From: Tholera decimalis
Taxonomy: Eukaryota > Arthropoda > Insecta > Lepidoptera > Noctuidae
Direction of reading: 5' to 3'
Length of the DNA: 64,000 nucleotides
Assembly (NCBI GenBank): GCA_943138885.2
Contig: OW964561.2
Span: 35,169,182-35,233,181, forward strand
Part shown: positions 21,875 through 32,384 of the stretch, in pieces
Layout of the letters: every line of letters begins with the position of its first letter
Position numbering within the stretch: position 1 is the first letter of the stretch
Notes under the pieces: model-generated
The model's database searches: none
What the model saw: only the letters and a program-made list of their open reading frames with translations
What the model was told of the DNA's origin: nothing
Position numbers and translations under genes: made by a program

Positions 21875-22264
21875 AACGTGTAACGGAAACCCCATATCTA
21901 TCCAAAAGGGCTGAAGACAACATCTGGTATGGAGTCTCTATGCACAGTTTCAGCACAAAATAACTGACTCAAAGAATTGATACCATATTATTGGTTTCAT
22001 ATATTTCTTGAATACCAATCATAACAAACGTGTCACAGCACTACGAGGGTCAATAACTTTCCACGTCACTTGCCAATAACACGATAATTCTTTTCGTTCT
22101 TCTTAATTTGAAAAATTCGGTCTCTGGTATTGTGTATTGGAATTTGTAATAAGTTCTACACACGTAGACTTAGGACTACAAAACCCTTGCCATATCGTTT
22201 GTTATCATCCAAAGAAGCCATACACTTATGTATGGTATGTATATACCCTTTAAATTACACGTTG
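21875..22264 (+). mobile_element. 390-bp TIR element, copy 2
   Basis: Nearly identical to copy 1 over its length, with AACGTGTAACGGAAACCCC at the left and ACCCTTTAAATTACACGTTG at the right. Confidence 0.85.
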
Positions 22265-22389
22265 TATAATAGAATCGTATAACTACACAAAACAATCTCT
22301 CATGAAATATCTACTTATTCATTATTTATCCATTACTCAAAACAGATTTGCATCCGTATACTCAATGTGGACCTATCGGTTAAAAAATA

Positions 22390-22800
22390 ACAGCCACATG
22401 GATCTATCTTTAAGGGTAAGCAATACTTCGGATGGGTGACCGTGTTTACATACAGAGATTCGGCTGTCATTTGTACGTATTTGACAGTCGTAACAGGTAG
22501 TTAGAAGCTAGACAAACTGATACAGGTCCTGCCATGTGGACCCAGTTATACGGTTGTGGAAAACGGTCCATGAAAAACTTGACTGACTTGGTTGACTGGT
22601 AGACAATTGCTGCATTAAGTCCGCCCATGTAACACTATTCGCTATTTTACATAAGTTTAAAGTAAATTTATATCTGGATATAGCTGAGTATTAGTATTAG
22701 TGTTTTTATTTATTTAAACTTATCTATGTCGGGGTAGCGTCCTGTCTATCCAGATAGACAGGACGCTACCCCGACATAGTTCGGAAAAGGCTAAACAGAT
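22390..22800 (+). mobile_element. SINE-like composite, interrupted copy
   Basis: Shows TTCGGATGGGTGACCGTG (5S-like box), GGCTGTCATTTGTACG, TAGTTAGAAGCTAG and the tail CCCCGACATAGTTCGGAAAA. Between about 22585 and 22690 it contains a CR1-like 3' tail (GGTTGACTGGTAGACAATTG, TTAAGTCCGCCCATGTA) also present at 33282-33370. Confidence 0.55.
22724..22779. repeat. perfect inverted duplication, 26-bp arms, 4-nt loop
   Basis: CTATGTCGGGGTAGCGTCCT begins the left arm (22724-22749). The right arm (22754-22779) is its exact reverse complement after the loop CCAG. The right arm runs into the normal SINE tail, so the left arm looks like the added one. Confidence 0.95.
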
Positions 22801-22846
22801 AATAATTGTGTTTCTCTTTAAGCTAAAATAAAAATGTTTATTTATA

Positions 22847-23240
22847 CAACGTGTAACGGAAAGGGTATATACATACCAAGGGCAGGGCTTCTTTGGGTGA
22901 TATCAAACGATATTGGAAGGGTTTTTTAATCCTATCTCTACATGTTCGGAAGTAATGAGAATTTTTAATACATTGATACCAGAAACCGAACTTTTCAAAT
23001 TGAAATAAGCACATCACAGAAGAGATTTATCGTGATATTTGTAAGTAACGTGGGAAGTTATTAACCTACGTAGTGCGGTGACCCGATTATTATGATTTCA
23101 ATTTAAGAAACTAACGAAACCGAAAATTTGTATCAATTTTTAGAGTATTTTATTTTGAGTTGAAACCCTTCCAATGTCGTTTGATATCATCCAAAGAAGC
23201 CGTGCCCTTGGTATGTATATACCCTTTCCGTTACACGTTG
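22847..23240 (-). mobile_element. 390-bp TIR element, copy 3, symmetric ends
   Basis: Same family core (ATTGATACCAGAAACCGAAC and TTTCAAATTGAA), but both ends carry the same ~78-bp end block: CGGAAAGGGTATATACATACC and GGCTTCTTTGG at the left, the reverse complement at the right. The other four copies have two different ends. The switch falls next to GTTGAAAC. Confidence 0.85.
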
Positions 23241-23944
23241 TATATTAATCCTAACGACCGAAAACCTATCGGAGTAGCCAATCTCAACGTTGACTAGCTT
23301 GGTACGCAGGAGATAGTCTTGTGTTCAAACAAGCGCTGTGTTCCTATTCCCTCATAGCCCAGCTCAGCTGCTTGGAAACGCACCCACGATATACTAGGAA
23401 TTAGTATGGGGCAAGTTTAAAATATACACTATCAACAAAGTGTTTTTTTGTCAATTTTAGTAGCGACATTATTTCTTCAGTTTTCTTGAAAAATAAGGAC
23501 GTCGTATATGAAAAGAAAGTTCAAACTAGAAGGATTTTCAAGAGGTCTCACAATATCTCAATAACTTTGTAAGATATTTTAGTTCAAAGTATAGTGTGGT
23601 TACCAAAATTGAAAATCACTGGCACCAAAATTGGATTTTCCCGTCACATAGCTCAATTTCATTAAAAAAATTCAGTGTAATTAATGTCACAAATTCTTAG
23701 GGCCTATCAATAACTTACATTAATCTTTTTATTGTAAACAAAACAAAGCTTTATACTTTTCGTTGCAAGAAATAAAACATAATTAACCTAATAATAAAGC
23801 ATGATGAAAGTGGAGACAGTTAAATAGCAAACAGGTCATGAACATTTTACCAACGCTCCAGTTACAGATTTCAGTTTACTAAAAAACTTTCACTCAATAT
23901 TTGAGTGCAAGAGACGAGATCAATGGTTTCTACAATCAAACTTG

Positions 23945-24118
23945 TTTTTTTTTTAAAGGTCAATGTGTGTAGAATTCACATTACTGGCAATCTTGTTAAC
24001 ACCTCCAACTAAGCTGTGTCTGGAGTGACTTCATGGCAATAGTGAAGTGGGTGGGATTCGAACTTGCGACCTCTCGTTCACAAGTCCGACAGCTTAGCCA
24101 TTAGGCTATTGACGCTTA
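23945..24118 (-). mobile_element. tRNA-derived SINE, minus strand
   Basis: Reverse complement begins GCGTCAATAGCCTAATGGCT (A-box region), then AAGTTCGAATCCCACCCACT (B box), then TTAACAAGATTGCCAGTAATG and a poly(A). A second copy on the plus strand is at 46484-46675. Promoter boxes are of the RNA polymerase III type; the body is not a tRNA. Confidence 0.75.
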
Positions 24119-24289
24119 AATTTATTAGTATGCCACCCTTATAATAATATGTCTATGTATAATATGCTGGTGGTAAAAATCTTCCAATGACACCTCCCAC
24201 TCTGGTTGCGGGTGGAAGGGCGTGCCGGTTTCATACTGACTAAAAATACCCCTATTCTTTCGGTTGCCTTTGCGTCCTGGAGCTGCTGT

Positions 24290-24665
24290 ATCTCGTTAGA
24301 ATGACTCTCAACCCCAGCTAGCATCGGCCATATTGGGCCTCTTCACTCATACTGACAGTTCTTTGAGGCGCGCGTGAAACACGACGCGTCATTGACTCGG
24401 GCTTGGTCCTTGTACTGGACGCAAGTCCACGCCTACGATGGCCGGATATCGTCCCACGATTCTCAACGCCCGGGGCGTCTCTCGCTGCACCCAGGGCATG
24501 AGAGTTGTTTCTCCATCACGCCGTTCAACTCTCACTTTGTTAACATGACTGATTTGCAGAAGGAGGTGACTGCTTCCCATTCCAGGCGCGAGAAGTCGCC
24601 ATCGCCAATCGCCTCCACGAGGACACGGTGGTGTTCCGCTCAAAAATGGATAAGAGGTTTTGTAT
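24290..24665 (-). pseudogene. R1-like non-LTR 3' fragment, minus strand
   Basis: The reverse complement aligns block by block with 49845-50220: CACCGTGTCCTCGTGGAGGC, TCACCTCCTTCTGC, ACGCCCCGGGCG, CCGAGTCAATGACGCGTCG, ACGCGCGCCTCAAAGA. It holds the C-terminal coding end and 3' UTR of that family, with frameshifts. Confidence 0.7.
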
Positions 24666-24829
24666 ATAAATACTACAAACACTTTGTATAGGTACAAATA
24701 ATACATAATATTATTGCAGACGATTAACGACAATAAAGAGAAGTTCGCTGTTGTAGATGATGATCCGCCTCGATGTCGTATTGCTGTCTTGTCAGTGAGT
24801 GCGGGTTTGTGTTTCCCGATAGCTATAAC

Positions 24830-24935
24830 CTGGGGGTCTTTATGTCAGGAGTGAATAGATAACTTCTAGGTAAGTGTGCTCCATCTTCGACCACATCAAA
24901 CGTGGTCAAACGCGAGCATATTATCAATAAAAAAA
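24830..24935 (+). mobile_element. non-LTR 3' end fragment (family of 13730-15275)
   Basis: GAATAGATAACTTCTAGGTAAG, CTTCGACCACATCA and CAAACGCGAGCATATTATC match the minus-strand end at 13735-13830. A similar piece is at about 25735-25830. Confidence 0.6.
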
Positions 24936-25040
24936 GTGTCCTGAACCAGGCATCGTTAAAATGCTTGTCAGTCCTGGTGAATAATTTTAAAGGAAACTAT
25001 ATCTCACATAGTACAGTCCTTGTAACGAAGCAGAGGTCTT

Positions 25041-25380
25041 TCAACGCTTTTTTGACATTAGCTGTTTCGCCAAGCAAAACATGACGTGGTAACCGGGAGG
25101 GTTCCATCCTTCAACACTGTCAACAGTGTCGAACAATCCTACTTTGACCGTTGACCTAGGGTCAACCCTAGGTAGCAAAACCTGTCGACTACAAATAACA
25201 GGCGTCCCGTCGAGTGAAATCGCTGGGTGCACAGAGGTAACCTGTGCCAGCACCACTGTCATTTTGGCATTGATGGACATGGCAAATAAGGAAGAAGAAA
25301 TGAGGAAAAATGAGAGATGCAAGATTATACAACGCGATATATCGCGCACACGCACGAAAATTCATGTTATATTAAATTGA
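25041..25380. other. open on both strands, not recognised
   Basis: Overlapping frames of 104 codons (minus) and 84 codons (plus) exist. Neither shows a domain I recognise. Flanking retrotransposon tails suggest repeat debris. Confidence 0.3.
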
Positions 25381-25905
25381 AAAAATGCTACCAAAATTTA
25401 GATTTTTGCAGGGACAAACTGTTTATTTGTTATTGTACCTTAAATTGGTGAATGCAATTATATAAAAAATCACCAAACTTGAATATTATTTATAAATATT
25501 TACTTATATTTATTTATCCTGATTATTTTGTATATGCACTTATATTTTAAAAAAATGTGGCCTTAACTGAAATAAAATACGTCATTTGCTATAAAAAAAA
25601 ATAGGAAACATCCTATCATTTAACACCTCGATTCTCAACGTGACCAAGTATTTCGCACCGGGATATTCATCCATGTAACATCTCGTCGAATTTCGAATAT
25701 CGTGCAGAGGTGTATCTATAATGACACGAAATTTTAACTATATAAGAGGTCAAGAGTGAATAGGTTACTTCTAAGCTAGTGTGCTTCATCTCCGACCACA
25801 TCATCGCTTACCATCACATGACACCATCTTATATGACTTTTTCCAGGAATCATCACGTCATATTCTCATTGAATGTATGCACATGACGTGAACTTGAACA
25901 CTTGA

Positions 25906-25951
25906 ACAATTTGTGGTGTTCTGTCTGAATAGACAGAACACCACAAATTGT
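25906..25951. repeat. perfect inverted duplication, 21-bp arms, 4-nt loop
   Basis: ACAATTTGTGGTGTTCTGTC begins the left arm (25906-25926); the exact reverse complement is at 25931-25951. With one mismatch the pairing extends outward through CACTTGA/ACAAGTG. Confidence 0.95.
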
Positions 25952-26104
25952 ACAAGTGGTAATCTAAAATCAAATGGTAGCTGTTCACAAATTTTCATTT
26001 TTACGTCAGTAAATGCCTGTACCTATGTTTAATCTGATCTCGGGCCTTCGCGGATTGCGAACTACCTTCGCACAACTGAGAACTGTTTGGCAGTCGCAAA
26101 AGCT

Positions 26105-26560
26105 GACCCGGAGGTTATAGCTAAAAATCTTCACATTCAAAGATAAATCTGTACTGCTCTATGCGTGCAAAATGTGACAAAAGACATCTCCCGCCAAATC
26201 CACGTCTTCGTCAACCACTGTCTCCGTCGCATTCTCGAATTTTACTGGCCAGAGACAATTGCCAACGAAGAACTAATGGGAATTGCCACGAGAGCTCGAT
26301 CGACCTTCAGATCAAGCATCGTAAGTGGAAATGGATTGGCCACACGCTCCGGAGGAATTCCGATCAAATACCTAAACAGTTGATGGATATCCTCAAGGAA
26401 AAAGGAAGTCAAAGCTGGCGTCTCACCGTAGTGGCAGAAGTGGTGAGCAATGGAATGACGTGGAGCGAAGTAAAGTGAGAAGCTCAAAATCGTTCACAAT
26501 AGAGGACTGCTCTAGATGCCTTCTACCGCATCATAGATCATAGGAAAATAAGAAAAGTGA
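26105..26560 (+). pseudogene. RTE-clade ORF2 C-terminal remnant
   Basis: Split between two frames: INHCLRRI-like (26165 frame, FVNHCLRRILEFYWPETI) followed by HRKWKWIGHTLRRNSDQIPK (26161 frame) and GMTWSEVK. This is the conserved tail found after RT in lepidopteran RTE elements, where WKWIGHTLR is diagnostic. A frameshift and a stop at about 26476 show it is dead. Confidence 0.75.
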
Positions 26561-26564
26561 GGCA

Positions 26565-27185
26565 AGTATAACATGAGCTAACATTCCTTACCAGCAAAGT
26601 CAAGAAAACAAATTCCAATAGGTGAATATCCTGAAACTTATTCTAGAAACAGTATGTCGGTGCCTATAAAAGCTAAACCTTTCTCACTTGATGGATTCTC
26701 AATAGAATCAAATGGCTATATACTCAATTACTCACTATACCCGAGACGGCTGATATATCGTTATCTTGTAAAACCTTATTTTCTTTAGGAATAGTCCTAA
26801 CATTCTATCAACGTAGGTAAAAGGTTTGTTATTTTTTTCTTTTCAGTAAATAAAATAAAATTCATAAATGAAATCTGATTACGGCAACGTCAGATTTTAA
26901 ATTCCAGAACAGACTACAAACATCAAATTATTTGCAAAACAAATTACACTTGATATTCAAGAGAAGACTTTGATTTGATTTAATTGAATTCTTGACTAGC
27001 ATTATATTATGCCATGTTAAATTTAATAAAATAATCATTTGAATAATGTATACTTACAAATTCATGTTGTAAAGATTAATTAATAAAACCTTTGTAAAAG
27101 ATAATTTATTAATAAAAAAAAAAAATTAAATTGTAAAATGTAATTGAATTGTAAATAAGACGTTGATGTGTTTATGATGTATACT
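26565..27185. other. no recognised feature
   Basis: AT-rich; no repeat ends or coding signal recognised. Confidence 0.45.
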
Positions 27186-27189
27186 TTAT

Positions 27190-27365
27190 ACTGTAATATT
27201 ATAAAGAGGAAGATTTTGTTTGTTTGTACCAATAGGCTCCGAAACTACCGGACCGATCTTAACCATTTTTTCATCGGTAGAAAGCTTCATTTATAGAATG
27301 AAACATAGGCTGTAATTTATTATAGAAAATAATAGAGATCCTAGAATAAATAGGGGTTAATAAAA
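27190..27365 (+). mobile_element. Helitron-like 5' fragment
   Basis: AATATTATAAAGAGGAAGAT, GTTTGTTTGTACCAATAGGC and a CTACCGGACCGATC block resemble the 5' part of the Lep1-like family. Its 3' part is cut off by the hairpin element starting near 27370. Confidence 0.55.
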
Positions 27366-27369
27366 TTTT

Positions 27370-28158
27370 TTAACAAAAAATAGAACCGACTTCCATATCT
27401 AAACACTATAAAGGCAAAAATAACTTTAATTTCGGTAGTCGGTGTCATTTGTTTTGTATTTTCTTTTTTTTGACACCGCTTTCCGAAATTAAAGTTATTT
27501 TTGCCTTTATAGTGTTTTGATATGGAAGACGGTTATATTTTATGATAAAAAAATGTTTTCACGCTTTTTAGTGGGTCGGTTTGTAATTTATCTAGTTACA
27601 AAAGTTACAAAAGCCATAATGTCAACAAGTTATCACCTTTTACAAAATATTGCTTTTCCTCAAAAATTAACGGCTATGCATCGGGCATAGCCGTTAATTT
27701 TTGAGGAGTTCTCCTGGTACTTGACCATCAGCTCTACATCACCATACTCGTAAATATTGCGACGAGCATAAAGTGTTTAACATCCGTACTCAAGTAATCG
27801 ACGCGCAATCCACGAAATACCTATAATGAGTAGCTTCAGTGGCCATCTGTGGTCTTCATCATCAGTTCTACTTCCCCAAATGGTACTTTTCGAAAGCAAC
27901 TGCTCAAGGTACTATAAGAAATACCCAAAACGCTATAGGTGTGCCTATAATATTTGAAGAGTTCCCTCGATTTCTCCAGGATTCCATCGTCAGATCCTGA
28001 TTTCGTAACAAGGAAACCAACTAGAAAGTATAACCTTTCAAACGCAAAAAGAATTTTCCAAATCGGTCCAGCCGTCTCCGAGTTATGAGGTAACATAATA
28101 AAAAATAAAAAAGTTCAAGACGAATTGAGAACAACCTTTTTTTGAAGTCGGTTAAAAA
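27370..28158 (+). mobile_element. hairpin element copy A (AACCGACTTC ends)
   Basis: Starts with a 63-bp-armed hairpin (27385-27447 with 27471-27533) and ends TTTTTTGAAGTCGGTTAAAA. It matches copy B (31878-33632) through GGAGTTCTCCTGG, GACGAGCATAAAGTG, GGCCATCTGTGGTCTTCATC and GAGTTCCCTCGATTTCTCC. No transposase was recognised. Short end pieces of the same family are at 44094-44160 and 59990-60040. Confidence 0.75.
27658..27706. repeat. inverted duplication, 22-bp arms, gained in copy A
   Basis: CCTCAAAAATTAACGGCTAT begins the left arm (27658-27679); the exact reverse complement is at 27685-27706. Copy B at 32150-32190 has only the right-arm version, so the left arm is an addition. Confidence 0.95.
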
Positions 28159-28603
28159 GACTGCGAGATCTGTCGAACGGACTTGGACGTATCGATTGCA
28201 TTATTCTTATTATTGGAATATAACACAACAGATTAAAAAACGTATCGAATTGACAAGCGTTAGGCTTAACGCCGCCATTGAGCTTTCAGACTCGTCACAA
28301 TATATGATCAATGATATTATGAAAGATACCTACTACTGACTTTACATCATTTATGTGTTATTGTAGGATAAAACGAACAAAATAGAATATTCTGAAGTTC
28401 GCAGAGCGGAAAGGTTTTTTATTTATCAAGAGCAAAATGTATCTATGAATCTTTAGTAATAAATTATTTCTAATTGATGATACAAAAGCTTTTGAAAGCG
28501 TAGTGTAAAACCAAACGCTAGCTACTATTTTCAATGCTTTTCAATTCGCTTAATTTCTTAAAAGCTTTTTTAATATTTTCAGAATTATTTATTTAAAACT
28601 TTA

Positions 28604-28765
28604 AAGCTGTTTTGTTAGTCTACTGGTCGCAAGCGCGACCATAAGGTATAATGTTCGATTCTTAGGTCAAGCAAAAAGAAAAAAAAGAAAAGAAAGGAAT
28701 TTCTAAGTAGTTGCCCGGAGTTTGCCTCGGAAAAAACGTTAAGGCGTTGGTCCCGGCTACAAATG
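28604..28765 (+). mobile_element. tRNA-headed SINE fragment
   Basis: TTGTTAGTCTACTGGTCGC resembles an A box and AATGTTCGATTCTTAGG a B box. It is followed by A-rich sequence and the GTTAAGGCGTTGGTCCCGG block shared with the 5S-like composite repeats. Confidence 0.5.
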
Positions 28766-28769
28766 TCTA

Positions 28770-29290
28770 TCGATATTTTGTACAATGTATGTTTATGTTA
28801 TTGTTCGTAATGCGCATAAGTCGATATCGTACAAATAATACACACAAGTATTAACTAATCACGATAATACGACACGACTAAAAATAAAAACATTTTGTAA
28901 TAAAATCCAATAAAAACTGAAACAATAATACTGACTTATTTAATGCAGACGAGATAAAAGTATCAGTATCTGTATTTAGTTTAATTATTGAGAAAACCAA
29001 TTGTCATTAATTACTTAAAAAATATACGAGATAGTTTTATGTGTATGATTACGTTATGATACCTACGCTTTAAAATTGCATAAATTAATCGATACAAAAA
29101 ATCCTGTCCCTAAGCAAAGGGAAAGGCACCGCCGCCGCCGCGCCGCCGGCGGCTTTCCTGATCTTCATTGAATATTATTAGGTACTAGAAATCACTTTTA
29201 AATTTTAAATTAAGTTGAAAAATATTAAGTTATCTTACTAACTACAACAACTTAATATTTTCCGCTGATTTCTTATTTAAAAAAACCATG
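28770..29290. other. AT-rich stretch, nothing recognised
   Basis: Only a short GC-rich CCGCCGCCGCGCCGCCGGCGG block (about 29130-29150) stands out; no gene was recognised. Confidence 0.4.
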
Positions 29291-29583
29291 GATCGAATAT
29301 TGTGTGTGTGCTAATCTTGTGCGATGTTGCCGGACCTGTTTGGTGGCCAGCGCATTAACGTTCTCATCGAATAATTCGGCTCTGAACAATTGGATCGTTC
29401 TCCAGAGCTGTACTCTGAGAACTCATAAATAGTTCTTTTAAGAGCTGCCTAAGTTTCATTGTTTCCCCCGCATCGCCCGCCCTTCCTCTGTGTTTTTGCA
29501 AAGAAAGTTTTCTCATTTTAATAATAATACCACAAAGAAAACGACAGTTAAAACTAACTGCAAGACGCAAGAGTCTCGCAGGC

Positions 29584-29690
29584 TTTGTCTTGTTCTTGCT
29601 TAAATCTTGCAGGGTATCTTGATCTTGATCTTCTAAAATTAGGCGGTCTTGGTCTTCATCTTAAAAAATGCAAGAACAAGACCAAGACTA
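29584..29690. repeat. inverted GTCTTGTTCTTGC / GCAAGAACAAGAC pair
   Basis: Thirteen-bp inverted ends (about 29586 and 29669) enclose TCTTGATCTTGATCTTC repeats. It resembles the ends of a small DNA element, but no target duplication was identified. Confidence 0.4.
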
Positions 29691-30214
29691 AGTAAGGATA
29701 ACTATTTTATTAAAAAATTCGAGGTTTGGTTTCAATTTATTTAGTTATGGATGTTATTTCAGACTTATAATTTAATATTCTAATTGGGGTGTCTGAGGTA
29801 TTGTGCTTAATCTATTTAATCTTAATACATATATTTTTTTAATGTCCCATATCTCAAAAATTGCTGAAAACAGGAATAAAAGTACCTACTAAAGTTCGAT
29901 TGTGTAGTCCCAATAGTTTCACAATAAAATGGCTGTGACATATGGACGAACACACAGACAAACCGACATGACGACTCTATATAGTCCATTTTTAGGTAGT
30001 TGTAAACCATTGTTTCAAAAGCATAAAATACTGTCATTACCATGTCTATATATTTTTGAAACATGCATCTTTGTTAGGAAAAAATATTATTTGTTGTTCC
30101 ATATTCTATTTATAATATTTTGATTTTATTTGATATTAATAAATTAAATAATTGTTTATTTCAGGCATTAACAACCATAAAATTAAAATTACAATTAAAA
30201 TAAAATAAAAAATT

Positions 30215-30418
30215 ACGGACATAACTATAAAAATAAAAAGATAAACCACTAACATTCGCTGGTAGGCTAGACTTAGGGTTCAAGGAGTTGGGTCGCTTCC
30301 AGAATGAACTAAATTTTTTATCATTAAGATGAGTAGCAATAAGGTCCATCTTGATCTGGTTCTCATTGTTCTGGCAACATTTTAACTTATTTTTAAAACA
30401 TTGTCTGGTATTTTTCAT
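30215..30418 (-). pseudogene. non-LTR ORF2 linker fragment
   Basis: Minus strand reads KCCQNNENQIKMDLIA, then FSSFWK, then NSLNPKSSLPANVSGL. This linker lies between endonuclease and RT in Jockey/CR1-like ORF2 proteins. Only about 65 residues remain, with no RT motifs. Confidence 0.65.
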
Positions 30419-30707
30419 GTAATTTTATAAACATCCTACATTTGGTTTACCATGCAGTATTGAGTGATTGAATTTGTGAGAGAAGAAAAAACACGTATTC
30501 AATGATTTTCGCCAAAGATTAATATATCAAAATTTGGACGGTGACTAAAAAATCAGGCTGTGTAAAAACCCGAATATTATTCTGTTCATGGCTGAAACTT
30601 ATCAGTTATTTAAGCTTACGACAAACGAGTGTTATAGCAGAGTGTTATGGCGTCAGAAGGCACCGCCGCAACAATAGTGTTATAAAAAGCCAGCTTTAAA
30701 AAAAATG

Positions 30708-31296
30708 GCCATGTGCGAGTCAGACTCGCCCATGAAGGGTTCCGTAGTAACTACGCCAAATAACTTTGTTTTTCATAGTATTTGTATGAATTACAAAGTT
30801 ATATTTGCGGTTTTAGAAAATATGCTACATCTCAAAAACTGCTGACCCGATCTCGTTTAAACCAATTTTCGTTGAAAGTTTTTATTAATATCTACAGCAA
30901 ATAGTTTTTCAGATTTTTCACTCCATTATTATAGAAGTTAGAGGGGGGACACATTTTACCGCTTTGAAAGCATATATCTTTTAAACGATTGACTTTAAGA
31001 AAAAGTGGTTAAACGACCTGTCTATAGATATATACACACGTATAGGTGGATGAAAAAAATAATAATTTCGGTTTGTATGGAGAGCCCCCCTTAATTTTGT
31101 TCATTTATTTATTTTTGTCTTAAAATTGGAAAGCAGTTTACAGAATACATGCTAATGCACAACACATGTGAAACTTAGTAGGAATTCTTAGTTTGGGAAT
31201 CAAATGGCTGTGACTGTATGTGACGGACGAACAGACAGACAGACATGACGAAACTATAAGGATTCCGTTTTTACCATTCGGCTACGGAACCCTAAT
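30708..31296 (+). mobile_element. ~590-bp element with GGGTTCCGTAG ends
   Basis: Left end: CATGTGCGAGTCAGACTCGC then GAAGGGTTCCGTAGTAACTA. Right end: GACGAAACTATAAGG then CTACGGAACCCTAATAA. Non-coding; relative of 3834-4699 with a different left end. Confidence 0.7.
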
Positions 31297-32384
31297 AATT
31301 GCAAAAGTTTTTGGTTAATCTGTGTATAAGCGGCTACCAAAAAAGTTCGAAATATTTCGCTAAAATATACAGTTAAATAAAAACCCTAAACTATTTACAT
31401 ATACCTACAAATAATCTAAAATATAGCGTCCAGAAATTCGTGAGCACAGAAATCTTAATAATAAGGCAATAGAAATGCTATCTACTGTCATTTAATACTG
31501 GGACGCGTGTCGCCGGTTCGCAGCTACCACCACATAAACAAACAATAGATACACACTTTCGCCTACACATGCATTTTGCATTATTACAACAAAATTTTGT
31601 TGTAAGTTTAATTAAACTTTAAGCGCTGACATTACGCAATATTTTCCAAAAACGCATAATCTCAGGTGGCGTAACGTGTGCGAAAAGCAGAGAAAGATAT
31701 CGCGCGCTCACTCTCACTTAGGAATAGTGCAGTGCAAAGCTCGTAATGCTCATATTATTATCGATAATTTTCTGTTGAGCGTTAATAGCCAAGGAGTCTC
31801 GTAACAATAGATAACTAATTTATTGAAAGTTTCTCATTCCTCGACGCGCTTTTAGACGATTTATTTAGGAGAAAAAACTTTTTACCAAAAAATTAAACCG
31901 ACTCCCAAAAAACACTGCAAAGTAAAAAATAACTTTAATTTCGGTAGTCGGTGTCTTCAGTTTTGTATTTTCGTTTTTGGCACCGACTTCCGAAATTAAA
32001 GTTATTTTTTACTTTGCAGTGTTTTTTGGGAGTCGGTTCAATTTTTTGGTAAAATGTTTTTATTTCACTCTTTTTAGTTAGTCTATTTTTAATTTACCTA
32101 GTTACAAGAGCCTAACTGTCAACTACTTATAACCTTTTACAAAATATTGCTTTTCCCAATGCTGGGCCGTTAATTGTTGAGGAGTTCTCCGGGTATTTCA
32201 CCATCAGCTCTACATCACCATATGCATTGTGACGAGCATAAAGTGCTTAACATCCATATTCAAGTAATATAATCGCAATCCACTCAATACTTATTATTGA
32301 GTAGTTTCGGCGGCCATCTGTGGTCTTCATCATCAGTTCCACTTCCTCAAATGGTACTTTTTGAAAGCAACTGCACAAGTTACT

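Noticed and set aside
24030..24118. Possible tRNA gene (minus strand)
   Set aside because: A and B boxes are present, but the cloverleaf is incomplete and a second copy at 46484 shares the downstream body, so it is a SINE.
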